This document shows, piece by piece, positions 56,771-64,000 of a DNA stretch of 64,000 nucleotides (position 1 is the stretch's first letter; each line of letters opens with the position of its first letter). The notes under the pieces are model-generated. The model had not been told where the DNA came from. It was given only the letters and a program-made list of their open reading frames with translations, and made no database searches. The DNA is from Roseiarcus sp963758335. GTDB lineage: Bacteria; Pseudomonadota; Alphaproteobacteria; Rhizobiales; Beijerinckiaceae. The stretch lies in NCBI GenBank assembly GCA_963758335.1, contig CAVWVF010000008.1, positions 248,001 to 312,000 of the forward strand, read 5' to 3'. A program made the translations under genes and the position numbers.

Positions 56771-56982
56771 AGCCCCCTCCCTCCCCAGGGTGGCCGATGG
56801 GACTCCGACGCAGCCAGGCCGGCGTCGCACAGGCGATGCAGAGCCGTCACGACCGAAGTTCGCCACTTGCCGACCGCTGTCGCCCAGTCGCCTATCGAGC
56901 CTTCGGGCGAATCGCGCATGACCTGAAGAGATTCTCATCGTCCCGGTCGCGCGCCTTGCGAGCTATCCTAAAGTTTGAAAGT
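56771..56982. other. Gap with a weak minus-strand helix-turn-helix-like frame
   Basis: A minus frame (about 56919-56795) reads SIGDWATAVGKWRTSVVTAL and HRLCDAGLA, reminiscent of a winged-helix segment. It has no proper gene boundaries, so I treat it as a remnant at best. Confidence 0.3.
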
Positions 56983-57558
56983 TTAGGTGCGCCATAAACG
57001 ATGGAGATCAACCAAGTTTTTTGCTCCTGTCTTTCTCATCACTTGGGCTCTGTGAGCTTCAACGGTCCTGTCGCTGATTCCCATCTCGCGGGCAATTGAC
57101 TTATTCGTCAATCCAGAAACTACGAGGCGAAAAACCTCGATCTCACGATAAGTCAACCGGTCGGCTCCTGGCAATTCCTGATGGCGCCGAACATCTCTGG
57201 GTAGCGTTGCGCCGCTCCACGGAAGCGCGCTTCGGATGGCAGCGACGAGGTCGTCTGTGTGGAACGGCTTCTCCAGCAAATCGACAGCGCCGAGTTTCAT
57301 AGCCTGAACGGCCAACTGGACGTTGGCATGCCCGGTGATCACGTTGCTGGCAGACGCAGCCCCGCCTCAGAAAGCTTGGCCAGGAGGTCAATGCCGCTCA
57401 TGCCGTTCATGCGAACATCCGTCACGATGCAGCCGCTCACGCCCCGGTCTACGGCCGCCAGAAAATCAAGTGCTGACGCGTAGGTCTCGGCGCAGTAGCC
57501 GTTCTCCGCCAGGACCTCCCGGATGAAGTCCCTTATCGGCTCGTTGTCGTCTTGACGT
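56983..57558 (-). pseudogene. FixJ/LuxR-type response regulator, N-terminus lost and one frameshift
   Basis: The receiver domain begins without its first residues at about 57558 (DDNEPIRDFIREVLAENGYC) and reads to CIVTDVRMNGMSGIDLL, where the phospho-acceptor Asp is present. A 1-base deletion near 57350 interrupts it before VITGHANVQLAVQAMKLGAV. The LuxR output HTH is intact (LTYREIEVFRLVVSGLTNKS, IAREMGISDRTVEAHRAQVM). FixJ-type regulators respond to a sensor kinase, and none is adjacent. It cannot give a normal protein as written. Confidence 0.82.
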
Positions 57559-57612
57559 CGCCTCTGCTTGTGTAGAAGCTCGCGACTAACGTCGGAGAAA
57601 GTGGAGGACGCT

Positions 57613-57954
57613 ATGGCCTTAGCAGTCTCGCACTTAAAAGTTGCACGAGAAATACTAAATATTTTTAAAACTCAGCGTTCTGCCGCGGGACATTGCATTA
57701 CGGCAAATGTAATTGTGGCCTTATCGAACAAAAGGAACTGGTCCACAGACGAAATTGTAGGCGGCATCGAGTATGGACTATGTGAAGGCTGGTTTGAAAA
57801 CGGACCCAAGTTCACATTGAGGCTGACAACTCTCGGACTAAATCAAATTGAAGCAATGATTGCTGCTAAAATATTGCTTCACAATCCTTCCGGGCAGCGG
57901 TTGATTCCGCGTGCTGTCATTCGTCATGCGGAAGATTTCGCGGAGGGCCGCTAG
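57613..57954 (+). CDS. Hypothetical protein of unusually low GC content
   Basis: The 113-residue product starts MALAVSHLKVAREILNIFKT and ends VIRHAEDFAEGR, with helices and a possible winged-helix core (STDEIVGGIEYGLCEGWFEN, KFTLRLTTLGLNQIEAM). A GGAGGAC site precedes the ATG at 57613. AT-rich codons (for example AAA ATA TTG) stand out from the neighbours and suggest recent transfer from a lower-GC donor. No family was recognised. Confidence 0.6.
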   Translation: MALAVSHLKVAREILNIFKTQRSAAGHCITANVIVALSNKRNWSTDEIVGGIEYGLCEGWFENGPKFTLRLTTLGLNQIEAMIAAKILLHNPSGQRLIPRAVIRHAEDFAEGR

Positions 57955-58086
57955 GGATTGCACATCTGGGCGACCTAACAGCGTCTTGAAAGCGGCGTCG
58001 AGGCCCAACTGTTCTTTATTCGTTCTCAAATGTCGGCTATACTCCCCTTATGCCGAACGCCCGCAAACGCCTCATCCCGCCTCATC

Positions 58087-58568
58087 CTAAGTCGCCGTGT
58101 ACGGCCAGGACGCACAAGTCGGCCTCTCGGGTAGGGTTAGCCTCGACCAGGCTTTGCCGTTTACGTCGCCGCTGAAACTGAAGTTGGCCGATTCTTTGCG
58201 CAGAAGAGCGCCGTCGATCTCGAACGGCTTCAGGTGCATGAGGGCCCCGCCCCGCATCACCGACTGTATCGGCCAGATCGCCCAGGCGGACAAAATCGTG
58301 CCGCTCGCGCGGGTCGAGGACGATCCTGACGGCGACACCGCGGTTCTTCGCCGCCGACCAGGGCGTCGATGACGATACGATCGGTGAGCGCGTAGGAGGC
58401 GAGGTCGATTCTGTGCGCCGCCGCGGCGACGAGCGCGACGTCGATCCGGTCGAGGGGCTCCTCGGGCGCAAAATGGATCTCTGGCGGATGCGCGTCCGGC
58501 GCCGCCGCAGCTGGGCCGGTGAGGGCGGCCAGGAGCGCGATCGCGGGTTTGATGGGGCTCGATTGCAA
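58087..58568 (-). pseudogene. Phospholipase-D-like nuclease (Nuc family), frameshifted
   Basis: From TTG 58568 there is a signal peptide (IKPAIALLAALTGPAAAAPD), then IHFAPEEPLDRIDVALVAAA and HRIDLASYALTDRIVIDALV. Two frame changes (about 58350 and 58290) follow before GVAVRIVLDPRERHDF and the HKD-type motif LMHLKPFEIDGALLRKESAN with FSFSGDVN. The order matches secreted PLD nucleases of about 170-190 residues. The last residues are not convincing, so the 3' end may also be lost. Confidence 0.7.
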
Positions 58569-59165
58569 TGCCTTTAGGAGCCTCTAGGAAGGCCGTGGAC
58601 GGCCGTCGTCTTTTTGAGGGGACCCGTTTTTTGGCCTCCCCTCGATCGAAAAGCCCCGCAGGGCATCGCGGCCCGGGGCTGGACGGCCGAATCACACGGC
58701 TGGCGGCGGCCGTCCCGCGTCGCGCACGCGGTCCTCATCATATGTGCGGCGTCTCCGCGAGCCGCGTGTGGAACTAGCCGCTCGACCGTACTGCTTTGGG
58801 GCTTTCGCACCCCCGTCGGCTTAAAATCCCAGCTTGATGGATTCGATAGTGCGGGTCTGCTTCCTCGGGTGCGATCCTTGGGCTATGTAGATATTCGGTG
58901 AGAGATATCAATAACTTGCGGTAAGCACCTGAAACAGGCCGATGTCGCAACACCATTGCAACAAAAGAGTCTTGTGTGGTGCCTGATATCATTGCCTGAA
59001 TTCAGGCAATTGGTTCACCTTTGCTGGTGCTGTCGATGCATCGGGATGATGGGTGCGCACGAACGAATGCATTCGCGTCCGAGTCCGGATGACGCGGCCG
59101 AGAGGGCGAGGCCGGATTTCCTATTGGCAGGATCGTTTACCCCCTCCCCATCCCGGGGGTTCGTT
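58569..59165. other. Stretch without a supported gene
   Basis: No frame has convincing coding character. Near 59143-59164 a C-rich hairpin (ACCCCC...GGGGGTT) precedes GTTGTGACTGCGGCC, which recurs at 61221. Part of 58930-59160 is open in frame with the downstream gene (ATGs at 59046, 59049 and 59067), but this part has no family resemblance. Confidence 0.35.
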
Positions 59166-59864
59166 GTGACTGCGGCCCTAAGTCGTCTGGCGGACGCCGC
59201 GTTGGAAGCCGTCGAGCTGCGGTTAGACGATTGCGAGGCCAATCTGCACGAAGCTTTGCATTGCGACGATCCGAGAAGGCGCGACGCCGTTTCGATGTTC
59301 TTTTTGCGCAACGTTCATCGCGCGGCGAAGAGAGGCTATGCGGTCGCGGCCTCGGCGGCCAGTCTTGAGGTTAGTCTTGGCGAACGGGAGCCGCAGCACA
59401 TCACCATCAGTTGGGGCGATTCCTCCGAAGATCGTGAGACGGAGACGTTTGAGCGCGACGGGCAGACTTTCGAGGTTCCCCGTTATGGCGGCGAACGTGG
59501 CGCCGGCGATTGTCTCGAGGGTCATCTGGCGACGGCGCCGGAGCTGATTGATCACCAACTCGATCATAGCGTCGATCATCGTGTCGAGCCTGTTGTCGTT
59601 GAGCCGGCCGCTGTCGCGCCGGCGCCCGGGCCTGCTGAACCGAAGGACGGCGCCGCCCTTCGGGTCGAGCGCGCTCGCGTCGACCTTTGGATTTCTCAGC
59701 GCGTCATTTCGTGGCCGCCCCAATCCTGCCTCCGCTGCCGCCGGCAGCTTGTTGTCGGCGCCGAGTGGGTCGAGGTCGTCGGCGACGGCAATCGGGCCCG
59801 GTTACATCGGGCCTGTCGCGATGAGTGGCAAGCGGAGGCTCGTCGGGCGCTCGGGTTCGGATGA
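59166..59864 (+). CDS. Family B protein (copy B3), N-terminal HTH missing, with an added C-terminal zinc finger
   Basis: From about GTG 59166 the product reads LADAALEAVELRLDDCEANL and DPRRRDAVSMFFLRNVHRAA. It matches the middle of B1 (52937) but lacks the Fis-type HTH. It then has a long linker (HQLDHSVDHRVEPVVVEPAA) and a C-terminal treble-clef-like zinc finger (CLRCRRQ...RLHRACRDEW). The true start is uncertain: upstream ATGs at 59046 or 59067 are in frame. The loss of the front half looks like recombination at the repeat just upstream. Confidence 0.55.
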   Translation: MTAALSRLADAALEAVELRLDDCEANLHEALHCDDPRRRDAVSMFFLRNVHRAAKRGYAVAASAASLEVSLGEREPQHITISWGDSSEDRETETFERDGQTFEVPRYGGERGAGDCLEGHLATAPELIDHQLDHSVDHRVEPVVVEPAAVAPAPGPAEPKDGAALRVERARVDLWISQRVISWPPQSCLRCRRQLVVGAEWVEVVGDGNRARLHRACRDEWQAEARRALGFG

Positions 59865-60461
59865 CGGCGCCGTGCGGCATGACCGGTGAGGGCGACGTCA
59901 TAGCTCGATCTCGATTAGAATGCCTCGTAGCGTTACCACGTCCCGGCCTAGGACCAGGGTTATGGTCAAGTGGCCACCGCGCCATCCAGAAACGGGTGTC
60001 CTGCGCGGGACGTCCTGGCTCTACGTCGATCCTGAAGGCCCTCAGGAGCCTCCAGGACGCCCGCGGGCGATAGTGTTGCGATATGGCCGCGATCGAGCGA
60101 TTGACGGTAACAACATCAATTGGTTAGCAGCTAAATTTCTAAATTTACGGATGCGTCCTTTCTAGGCGGCGCGGCGCGCTAACTTTTTATTCGCGCCCCT
60201 CTGGCATTATCACGCCGCGCGCCGCGCTTTCGGCGTCCCCCTAAGAGGGGCGTGGCGCGTATAGTCGGCCCGCGCTCTCCCTGGCGCGGGCCGCCCCAAG
60301 GGAAGGAGGCTGTCCCTGGCCTCCCTCCAGCTTCCCTCAATCAACAGGCGCTCGATTTCATGTGCGCAATTCCACGCCAATAACCCGAGCGCCTGATGGC
60401 TCTGGCGCGCTTCCAGGCCGCGCCGCGGGACTGCTACGACACGGAGGCTAGCGGACGGCAA
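59865..60461. other. Stretch without a recognised gene
   Basis: A plus-strand frame (about 59962-60165) reads VKWPPRHPETGVLRGTSWLY and could be a small gene or remnant of unknown family. The part from 60166 to 60461 shows no clear gene and contains a GC-rich dyad around 60215-60250. Confidence 0.3.
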
Positions 60462-60603
60462 GACAGAATTGATGAGGCGTGCCTAGCGCCTCGAGCGCGA
60501 TGCGGTGACGCTCGAACACCGACGCTTCGCCGCCGACGATGACGGCGATCTCGCCCGTCGCCGCCTTGTGGACGCTGCCGGTCACCGGCGCCTGTTTGCC
60601 GCC
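60462..60603 (-). pseudogene. Internal fragment of a beta-hydroxyacid dehydrogenase
   Basis: The minus frame reads APVTGSVHKAATGEIAVIVG and GEASVFERHRIALEALG, matching the conserved substrate-binding segment of 3-hydroxyisobutyrate/6-phosphogluconate-type dehydrogenases (DAPVSGG...G-L-V-VGG). The NAD-binding front and the catalytic helices behind are absent. Only about 45 codons remain. Confidence 0.5.
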
Positions 60604-61340
60604 TATTCCGTCTGGCCGGTTATCCCATGGCCGCGGCTGCGGATTGTGCGGATTGGCGCCGTTGAGGGGGGTCAGGCGCCTGCGAACGGAAAAGCATCGG
60701 AGGCTGGCCGGTTCTGCGGCGCCGAATTGCTGCCTGAAGGCGTATAGCAGCCCCCCAATGATTGGTTGGGGACTTGGAATTCGTGCACCGGCATTGGAAG
60801 GTCGCACTGCGGCAGATAGTCGGAAGGCTCACGCTTTTGGCCGGCTCGTTTTGCTTTCGGAAAGAACGAAGTCTGGCACAGAGCGTCACGGCGCTGCGGC
60901 GTCATCCGCCTATCATTGATATCGTTGAGCAATGACGTTGGCGCCGAGCGTCGGCGCACGCATCTAGAAACGCGGTCACGTGATGAACCGTCAGAGGCAT
61001 GCCACGCACGCGGCGCGGCCGCAGCGTGACCATCGTTTGTGAAGTGAGGAGATCCCGCGCCGCCGTGTGGCCAGATGGTCATGGTCAACAGCGTGTGCGA
61101 AAGCATTCATTTGCGATGCCTGCTCAATGCGCGAGCTGGTCAGCGCGAGCGCGGCGACGTCGGCTTGGGTCGAGGCCGATCCGTAATTGGCAGGAATTGA
61201 AGACCCCCCCTACCCTCCGGGTCTGTTGTGACTGCGGCCGAGTCCCGCCCACCCCGGAATAAACCCACAGAATTATACACAACGTACCAGCATAATCCCT
61301 CGTCTGGCCTCCCCGCCTCAGCCGCGTTATCACCCCCTCC
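60604..61340. other. Stretch of debris without a supported gene
   Basis: About 740 bp have no recognisable gene. Near 61205-61236 is the sequence ACCCCCCCTACCC...GTTGTGACTGCGGCC that also occurs at about 59142-59180. The last 80 bp should contain the promoter for gene A2. Confidence 0.35.
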
Positions 61341-61819
61341 ATGAAGCTCGCCATTGATGACCTTCCGTTCGTCAAGGTGTCGCGCATGCGCGCCCTCGGC
61401 GAGATCACCGCCGACACCACCGTCGCGAACGTCCGCTTCCCCGACAGCGATGTTTCCTTCAATGTCGAGCTGTCGCTGTTCCGCTGGCCCAGCGGCGGCA
61501 GCTGATCCTTCTTCGTCTGCCGTTGCGGCCGCCGGTGCCAGACCTTCGCTTGTACGAGGGCTCCATCGCCTGCCGCCGGTGTCTCGGCGAGCGCGGCCTT
61601 CGTCCCAAGATCCAGCTCATGTCCACCGAGAAGCGCGCCCTCTGGCTCGCTCCCCGCCTCATCGCCCGCCTGAACTCCACCACCCCCGCTCGCCTTTCCC
61701 CTCGTTCGGGCCAGCGCATGCTCGACCGCCGGGCGAAACTGGAGCTGAGCCTCAAGCGCACCCTCCTGGTTGCTCGCCGGGCGAAGATCGCGCAGTTCGA
61801 GAAGGATCTGGGCAAGTGA
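61341..61819 (+). pseudogene. Zinc-ribbon family A gene (copy A2), nonsense codon and frameshift
   Basis: The product from ATG 61341 (MKLAIDDLPFVKVSRMRALG) parallels A1, but TGA replaces the Trp codon in GGSWSFF (61503-61505). The frame also changes near 61545 before LRLYEGSIACRRCLGERGLR. The end, VARRAKIAQFEKDLGK, matches A1. The zinc-ribbon cysteines are all present (CRCGRR, CRRC). Its stop overlaps the GTG start of B2, the same coupling as A1-B1. Confidence 0.8.
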
Positions 61820-62157
61820 GCGTAACCGCTTTCCGCCATCCGCCCGCTGTTCCCGACATTGTCGCTCGCTTGGACCCCGACATTGTCGTCGAAACTCTCA
61901 GCCGGCATGCGATCAATGTCAGTGAGGCGGCGAGCGAATTGGGCGTCGGCTCTGCCGACCTTCGCCGGCTCTTATGGGCCAAGCAGCGAGTTGGGCCGTC
62001 GAAAGGGTCAGTTGAATTCGGCGTTGAGGTTGGAGTGGAGGCCGGTCAATTGACCGCGCTCATCGTGAAAGGGTCCGGCACAGCGAACCTGAAAATCGCA
62101 CTGCACTGGGAGGGCCACACGGGCGCATCTAACAACGGTTCTCGGGGGCCTGCATGA
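61816..62157 (+). CDS. Chimeric gene: family B HTH (copy B2) fused in frame to a Trypco1-like domain
   Basis: The first about 57 residues (IVARLDPDIVVETLSRHAIN, VSEAASELGVGSADLRRLLW) are the N-terminal HTH of family B. At AKQRV the similarity stops, and the rest (KGSVEFGVEVGVEAGQLTAL, IVKGSGTANLKIALHWEGH) matches the end of trypsin-co-occurring domain 1. The following gene encodes a trypsin-like protease, the usual partner of Trypco1. The fusion is probably accidental (a deletion joint near 61990), though the frame is open from GTG 61816. It overlaps the protease ATG at 62154. Confidence 0.65.
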   Translation: MSVTAFRHPPAVPDIVARLDPDIVVETLSRHAINVSEAASELGVGSADLRRLLWAKQRVGPSKGSVEFGVEVGVEAGQLTALIVKGSGTANLKIALHWEGHTGASNNGSRGPA

Positions 62158-63196
62158 AGATTTCAGGAACGCGCCGAGGAGTGTATAGCCCGAACTCGTT
62201 GAAAAGGGCGGCCGACAGCGCGTTGGTACGGGATTTTTTGTTGCGCCTTCCTTCCTTTTGACTTGCGCCCACGTTGTTGATCCTCCGCCCGGCGGAGCCC
62301 CCCAGCACTACAACGTCGAGTCCAAGTCGGTAGCCTGGGATTGCGTGCCGGAGCAGATATGGCCAGGCGCACGCAACGATCTCGCCCTGGTCAAATTGCC
62401 GTCCATCAACCACCCGTGCATTCTTTTTGGCGCTGCGGCCGAGCCCATGGACCCGGTCTGGACGCAAGGGTATGTCAGCAAGCAGGGTGAAATCCGACTC
62501 GAACCCGTGATTGGCGAAATCGAGGGCGAGCGGCGGGTTCGCCTGGAGTCCGATGGCGGAGAGCAAAGCCTAATCAAGTTCAAGGGCGGCCAAATCGTGC
62601 CGGGAATGAGCGGTGCGCCGCTTTTGAACTTCCGAAGTGGTGCGGTTTGCGGCATTGTGATCAAGACATTGAACGAGGCCAACGCTTCTGGCGGATTGGC
62701 TATCCCTATCCGGACAATTCTCAGCTGCTATCCTTTTATCACCGAGCGGCAAGCGGAATTCCACAAAGCGCACTCCGACTGGCGCCTGGCCGGTCTGACA
62801 ATGCCCGCTGCCGACCTGACAAAAGCACAGAAAATCGAACTAGTCGGCGCGTTTCCGCCTGGACCTTTAGTACCACTAGCTGTAGTTCCGACAAGCATAA
62901 TAAGCTCGTTCTACGAACTTACAGTATCTGATAGCGTAACTGTTGTCATGTCGGCTAACAATATACGAAGAACGATCGAGCCGACGATCACTCCACGACT
63001 TGTTACGCTGATAGGGTTACCAAATCCTGACGCCGGTCTCGTAAACTACTGGCTCGCCGCGTTTACTCAGGCGGCGGCGCGCGGGCCGCGCATGATTGCC
63101 GCGCTCGTCTATGAAGCTCCCCCGAACGCGTTCGTCGGAAATGAAACGGAGCTTTGGAACCTGCTCGCAACGCTTAGGGCATGGCCAATCTCATAG
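62154..63196 (+). pseudogene. Trypsin-like serine protease of a Trypco-type conflict system, frameshifts at the N-terminus
   Basis: ATG 62154 overlaps the preceding stop (ATGA). The first codons match the expected start only after a 1-base correction (FQERAEECIART), and a second shift near 62200 leads to GTGFFVAPSFLLTCAHVVDP. The catalytic triad is visible: His in TCAHVV, Asp in RNDLALVKLP, Ser in PGMSGAPLLN. The C-terminal domain (about residues 200-345, TKAQKIELVGAFPPGPLVPL onward) includes an AT-rich patch (62880-63010). Such proteases act as effectors or activators in NTP-dependent bacterial conflict systems (family knowledge). An intact about 310-residue part starts at TTG 62258. Confidence 0.75.
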
Positions 63197-63205
63197 GAGG
63201 GCAGC

Positions 63206-63240
63206 ATGACCCGGTTCCGGCGGCTCATTGTTTATGGCTC
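63206..63240 (+). pseudogene. Start of a third gene of the protease operon, cut by IS1595
   Basis: An AGGAGG site (63197-63202) precedes ATG 63206, which reads MTRFRRLIVYG before the sequence runs into the IS1595 end near 63240. In related systems a third component (for example an effector-associated or NTPase protein) often follows the protease, but its identity cannot be read here. Confidence 0.5.
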
Positions 63241-64000
63241 AATTCGCGTTAGGTTGACATGGCCATTTGAGCTCCTCCGCCGATGGCGGCATTGAGGCAT
63301 GTTCGGGGCGTGGGATTGTGCTTGAGGCCGGCGAGGTGGAACCACCTGAGGTAGCTGTCGAGGTATTTTGTGGCGATGCCGCGATGGGGGCGCAGGAAGG
63401 TTTTGAGGCTCTCGTGGCGACTGTTGACGGTCTGGATGTGTAATTCGCCGCGGACACGTTCGCCGTTCGACTGGTTGAGCGCTTCATGGCTGACGCCGAG
63501 GGCGGCGGCGCAAGGCGGGTAGACGTTATTGCCGTCGGTGACGAGCAAGGCGTCCTTACCCAGAACGGGCGCCAGCACCGGCTTGATGGTCTGGACGGTC
63601 ACGGCCGAGAGGACGGCGCTGATGGTGGCGCCGCTCCGGTCGGCGGCCACTAGGATCGGCGTCTGTTCGTCCGAAAGGCCGCGCTTGGCTGCCTTTCCGC
63701 CCCGCCTGCGAGCCTTGCGCCCGAGGCGACGCTCGCCCTTACGGCTTGATAATATGTAGGTTTCATCGACTTCGACGATGCCGCTCAACAGGCGCGTGGG
63801 GTTCTTGGCGGCGCGCAGGAAGCGATGTCGCCAGCGGAACGCCGTGCTCACAGCCACCCCGCACCGCTCGGCCGAGGCGGCCACCGTCTCGCCCTCGCTC
63901 AACGACTGACCAAAATCAAGCCAGCGTTCCTTCTTGCGCAATTGGGCCAGCGGCGTTCCGGTCAGCGCGTTGAAGCTTCTGCGGCAATCCTTGCAGCGGA
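63241..64000 (-). mobile_element. IS1595-family element, cut by the window edge
   Basis: The element holds an IS1595 transposase on the minus strand, which runs out of the window at its N-terminal side. The left boundary lies near 63235-63245, between the interrupted gene start and the transposase stop. The exact terminal repeat cannot be confirmed without the other end. Confidence 0.75.
63249..63999 (-). CDS. IS1595-family (ISXO2-like) transposase, N-terminus outside window
   Basis: The visible part starts in the zinc-binding/HTH region (RCKDCRRSFNALTGTPLAQL, CGVAVSTAFRWRHRFL) and continues with the ISXO2-like DDE domain: SGIVEVDETYI (D), VTDGNNVYPPCAAALGVSHE (D) and the C-terminal NSRHESLKTFLRPHRGIATK and YLRWFHLAGLKHN region. 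The stop is at 63249. The length and motifs are those of an intact transposase. Confidence 0.92.
   Translation of the reverse strand, partial: RCKDCRRSFNALTGTPLAQLRKKERWLDFGQSLSEGETVAASAERCGVAVSTAFRWRHRFLRAAKNPTRLLSGIVEVDETYILSSRKGERRLGRKARRRGGKAAKRGLSDEQTPILVAADRSGATISAVLSAVTVQTIKPVLAPVLGKDALLVTDGNNVYPPCAAALGVSHEALNQSNGERVRGELHIQTVNSRHESLKTFLRPHRGIATKYLDSYLRWFHLAGLKHNPTPRTCLNAAIGGGAQMAMST

Noticed and set aside
58956..59165. N-terminal extension of gene B3 to 58956
   Set aside because: The region is open but has no similarity to family B and contains Cys/Trp-rich sequence unlike a real N-terminus, so the start was left near 59166.
21363..64000. Second island attachment site (copy of the tRNA-Pro 3' end)
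   Set aside because: Reading through the window gave no convincing second copy of the tRNA 3' sequence, so no right border is claimed.

Overview
The window is GC-rich bacterial DNA. Its coding style, its family repertoire and the many 4-base ATGA gene overlaps suggest a chromosome of an alphaproteobacterium, probably Hyphomicrobiales (Rhizobiales). That placement is an inference from protein style, not from a search. About 21 kb of core-type chromosome sits on the left. It is followed by about 43 kb of heavily rearranged accessory DNA that starts at a tRNA-Pro gene with an adjacent tyrosine integrase.

Left part (1-21.4 kb): a cut ISL3-family insertion sequence (IS); leuC; an operon encoding an NADPH:ferredoxin oxidoreductase and a two-subunit 2-oxoacid:ferredoxin oxidoreductase (korA frameshifted, korB intact); an ornithine-cyclodeaminase-family gene; an alpha/beta hydrolase gene whose segments are inverted and displaced; a GYD-domain gene; an F420-dependent-type NADP oxidoreductase gene; an IS66 element with an ISL3 element inside it; and a branched-chain amino acid ABC transporter operon (livK-G-F-H-M) in which four of five genes carry frameshifts. 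IS transposase genes in the same stretch are mostly intact, so gene decay explains the frameshifts at least as well as uniform sequencing error.

Island, first half (21.4-46.5 kb): integrase, excisionase-like and ribbon-helix-helix regulator genes; three copies of a 220-227 bp IS10-like MITE with 9-bp target duplications; and a graveyard of defence genes. One is a GmrSD-type DUF262/DUF1524 restriction gene. It is broken by an ISL3 that itself contains an IS21, by group II intron debris and by a MITE. The next is a three-gene set: a DEAD helicase with a DUF1998-type tail, a SNF2 helicase and an Eco57I-type adenine methyltransferase. This set resembles parts of DISARM and Druantia and is broken by many indels, an IS1380 remnant and an IS3.

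Island, second half (45.7-64 kb): two copies (one complete, one cut) of an apparently undescribed two-gene mobile unit of about 2.1 kb without recognisable terminal inverted repeats; IS630 and IS91 remnants; repeated phage/plasmid-like gene families (a zinc-ribbon protein 'A' and a helix-turn-helix 'B', translationally coupled); a block of about 530 bp made almost wholly of some twenty adjacent palindromes; small operons; an HNH endonuclease gene; decayed FixJ-type regulator and phospholipase-D-type nuclease genes; and a trypsin/Trypco conflict-system fragment cut by an IS1595 element at the right edge.

The strongest candidates for new biology are the palindrome array (54389-54921) with its neighbouring winged-helix gene and strong promoter, and the two-gene mobile unit (50691-52799, with a second copy ending at 46971).
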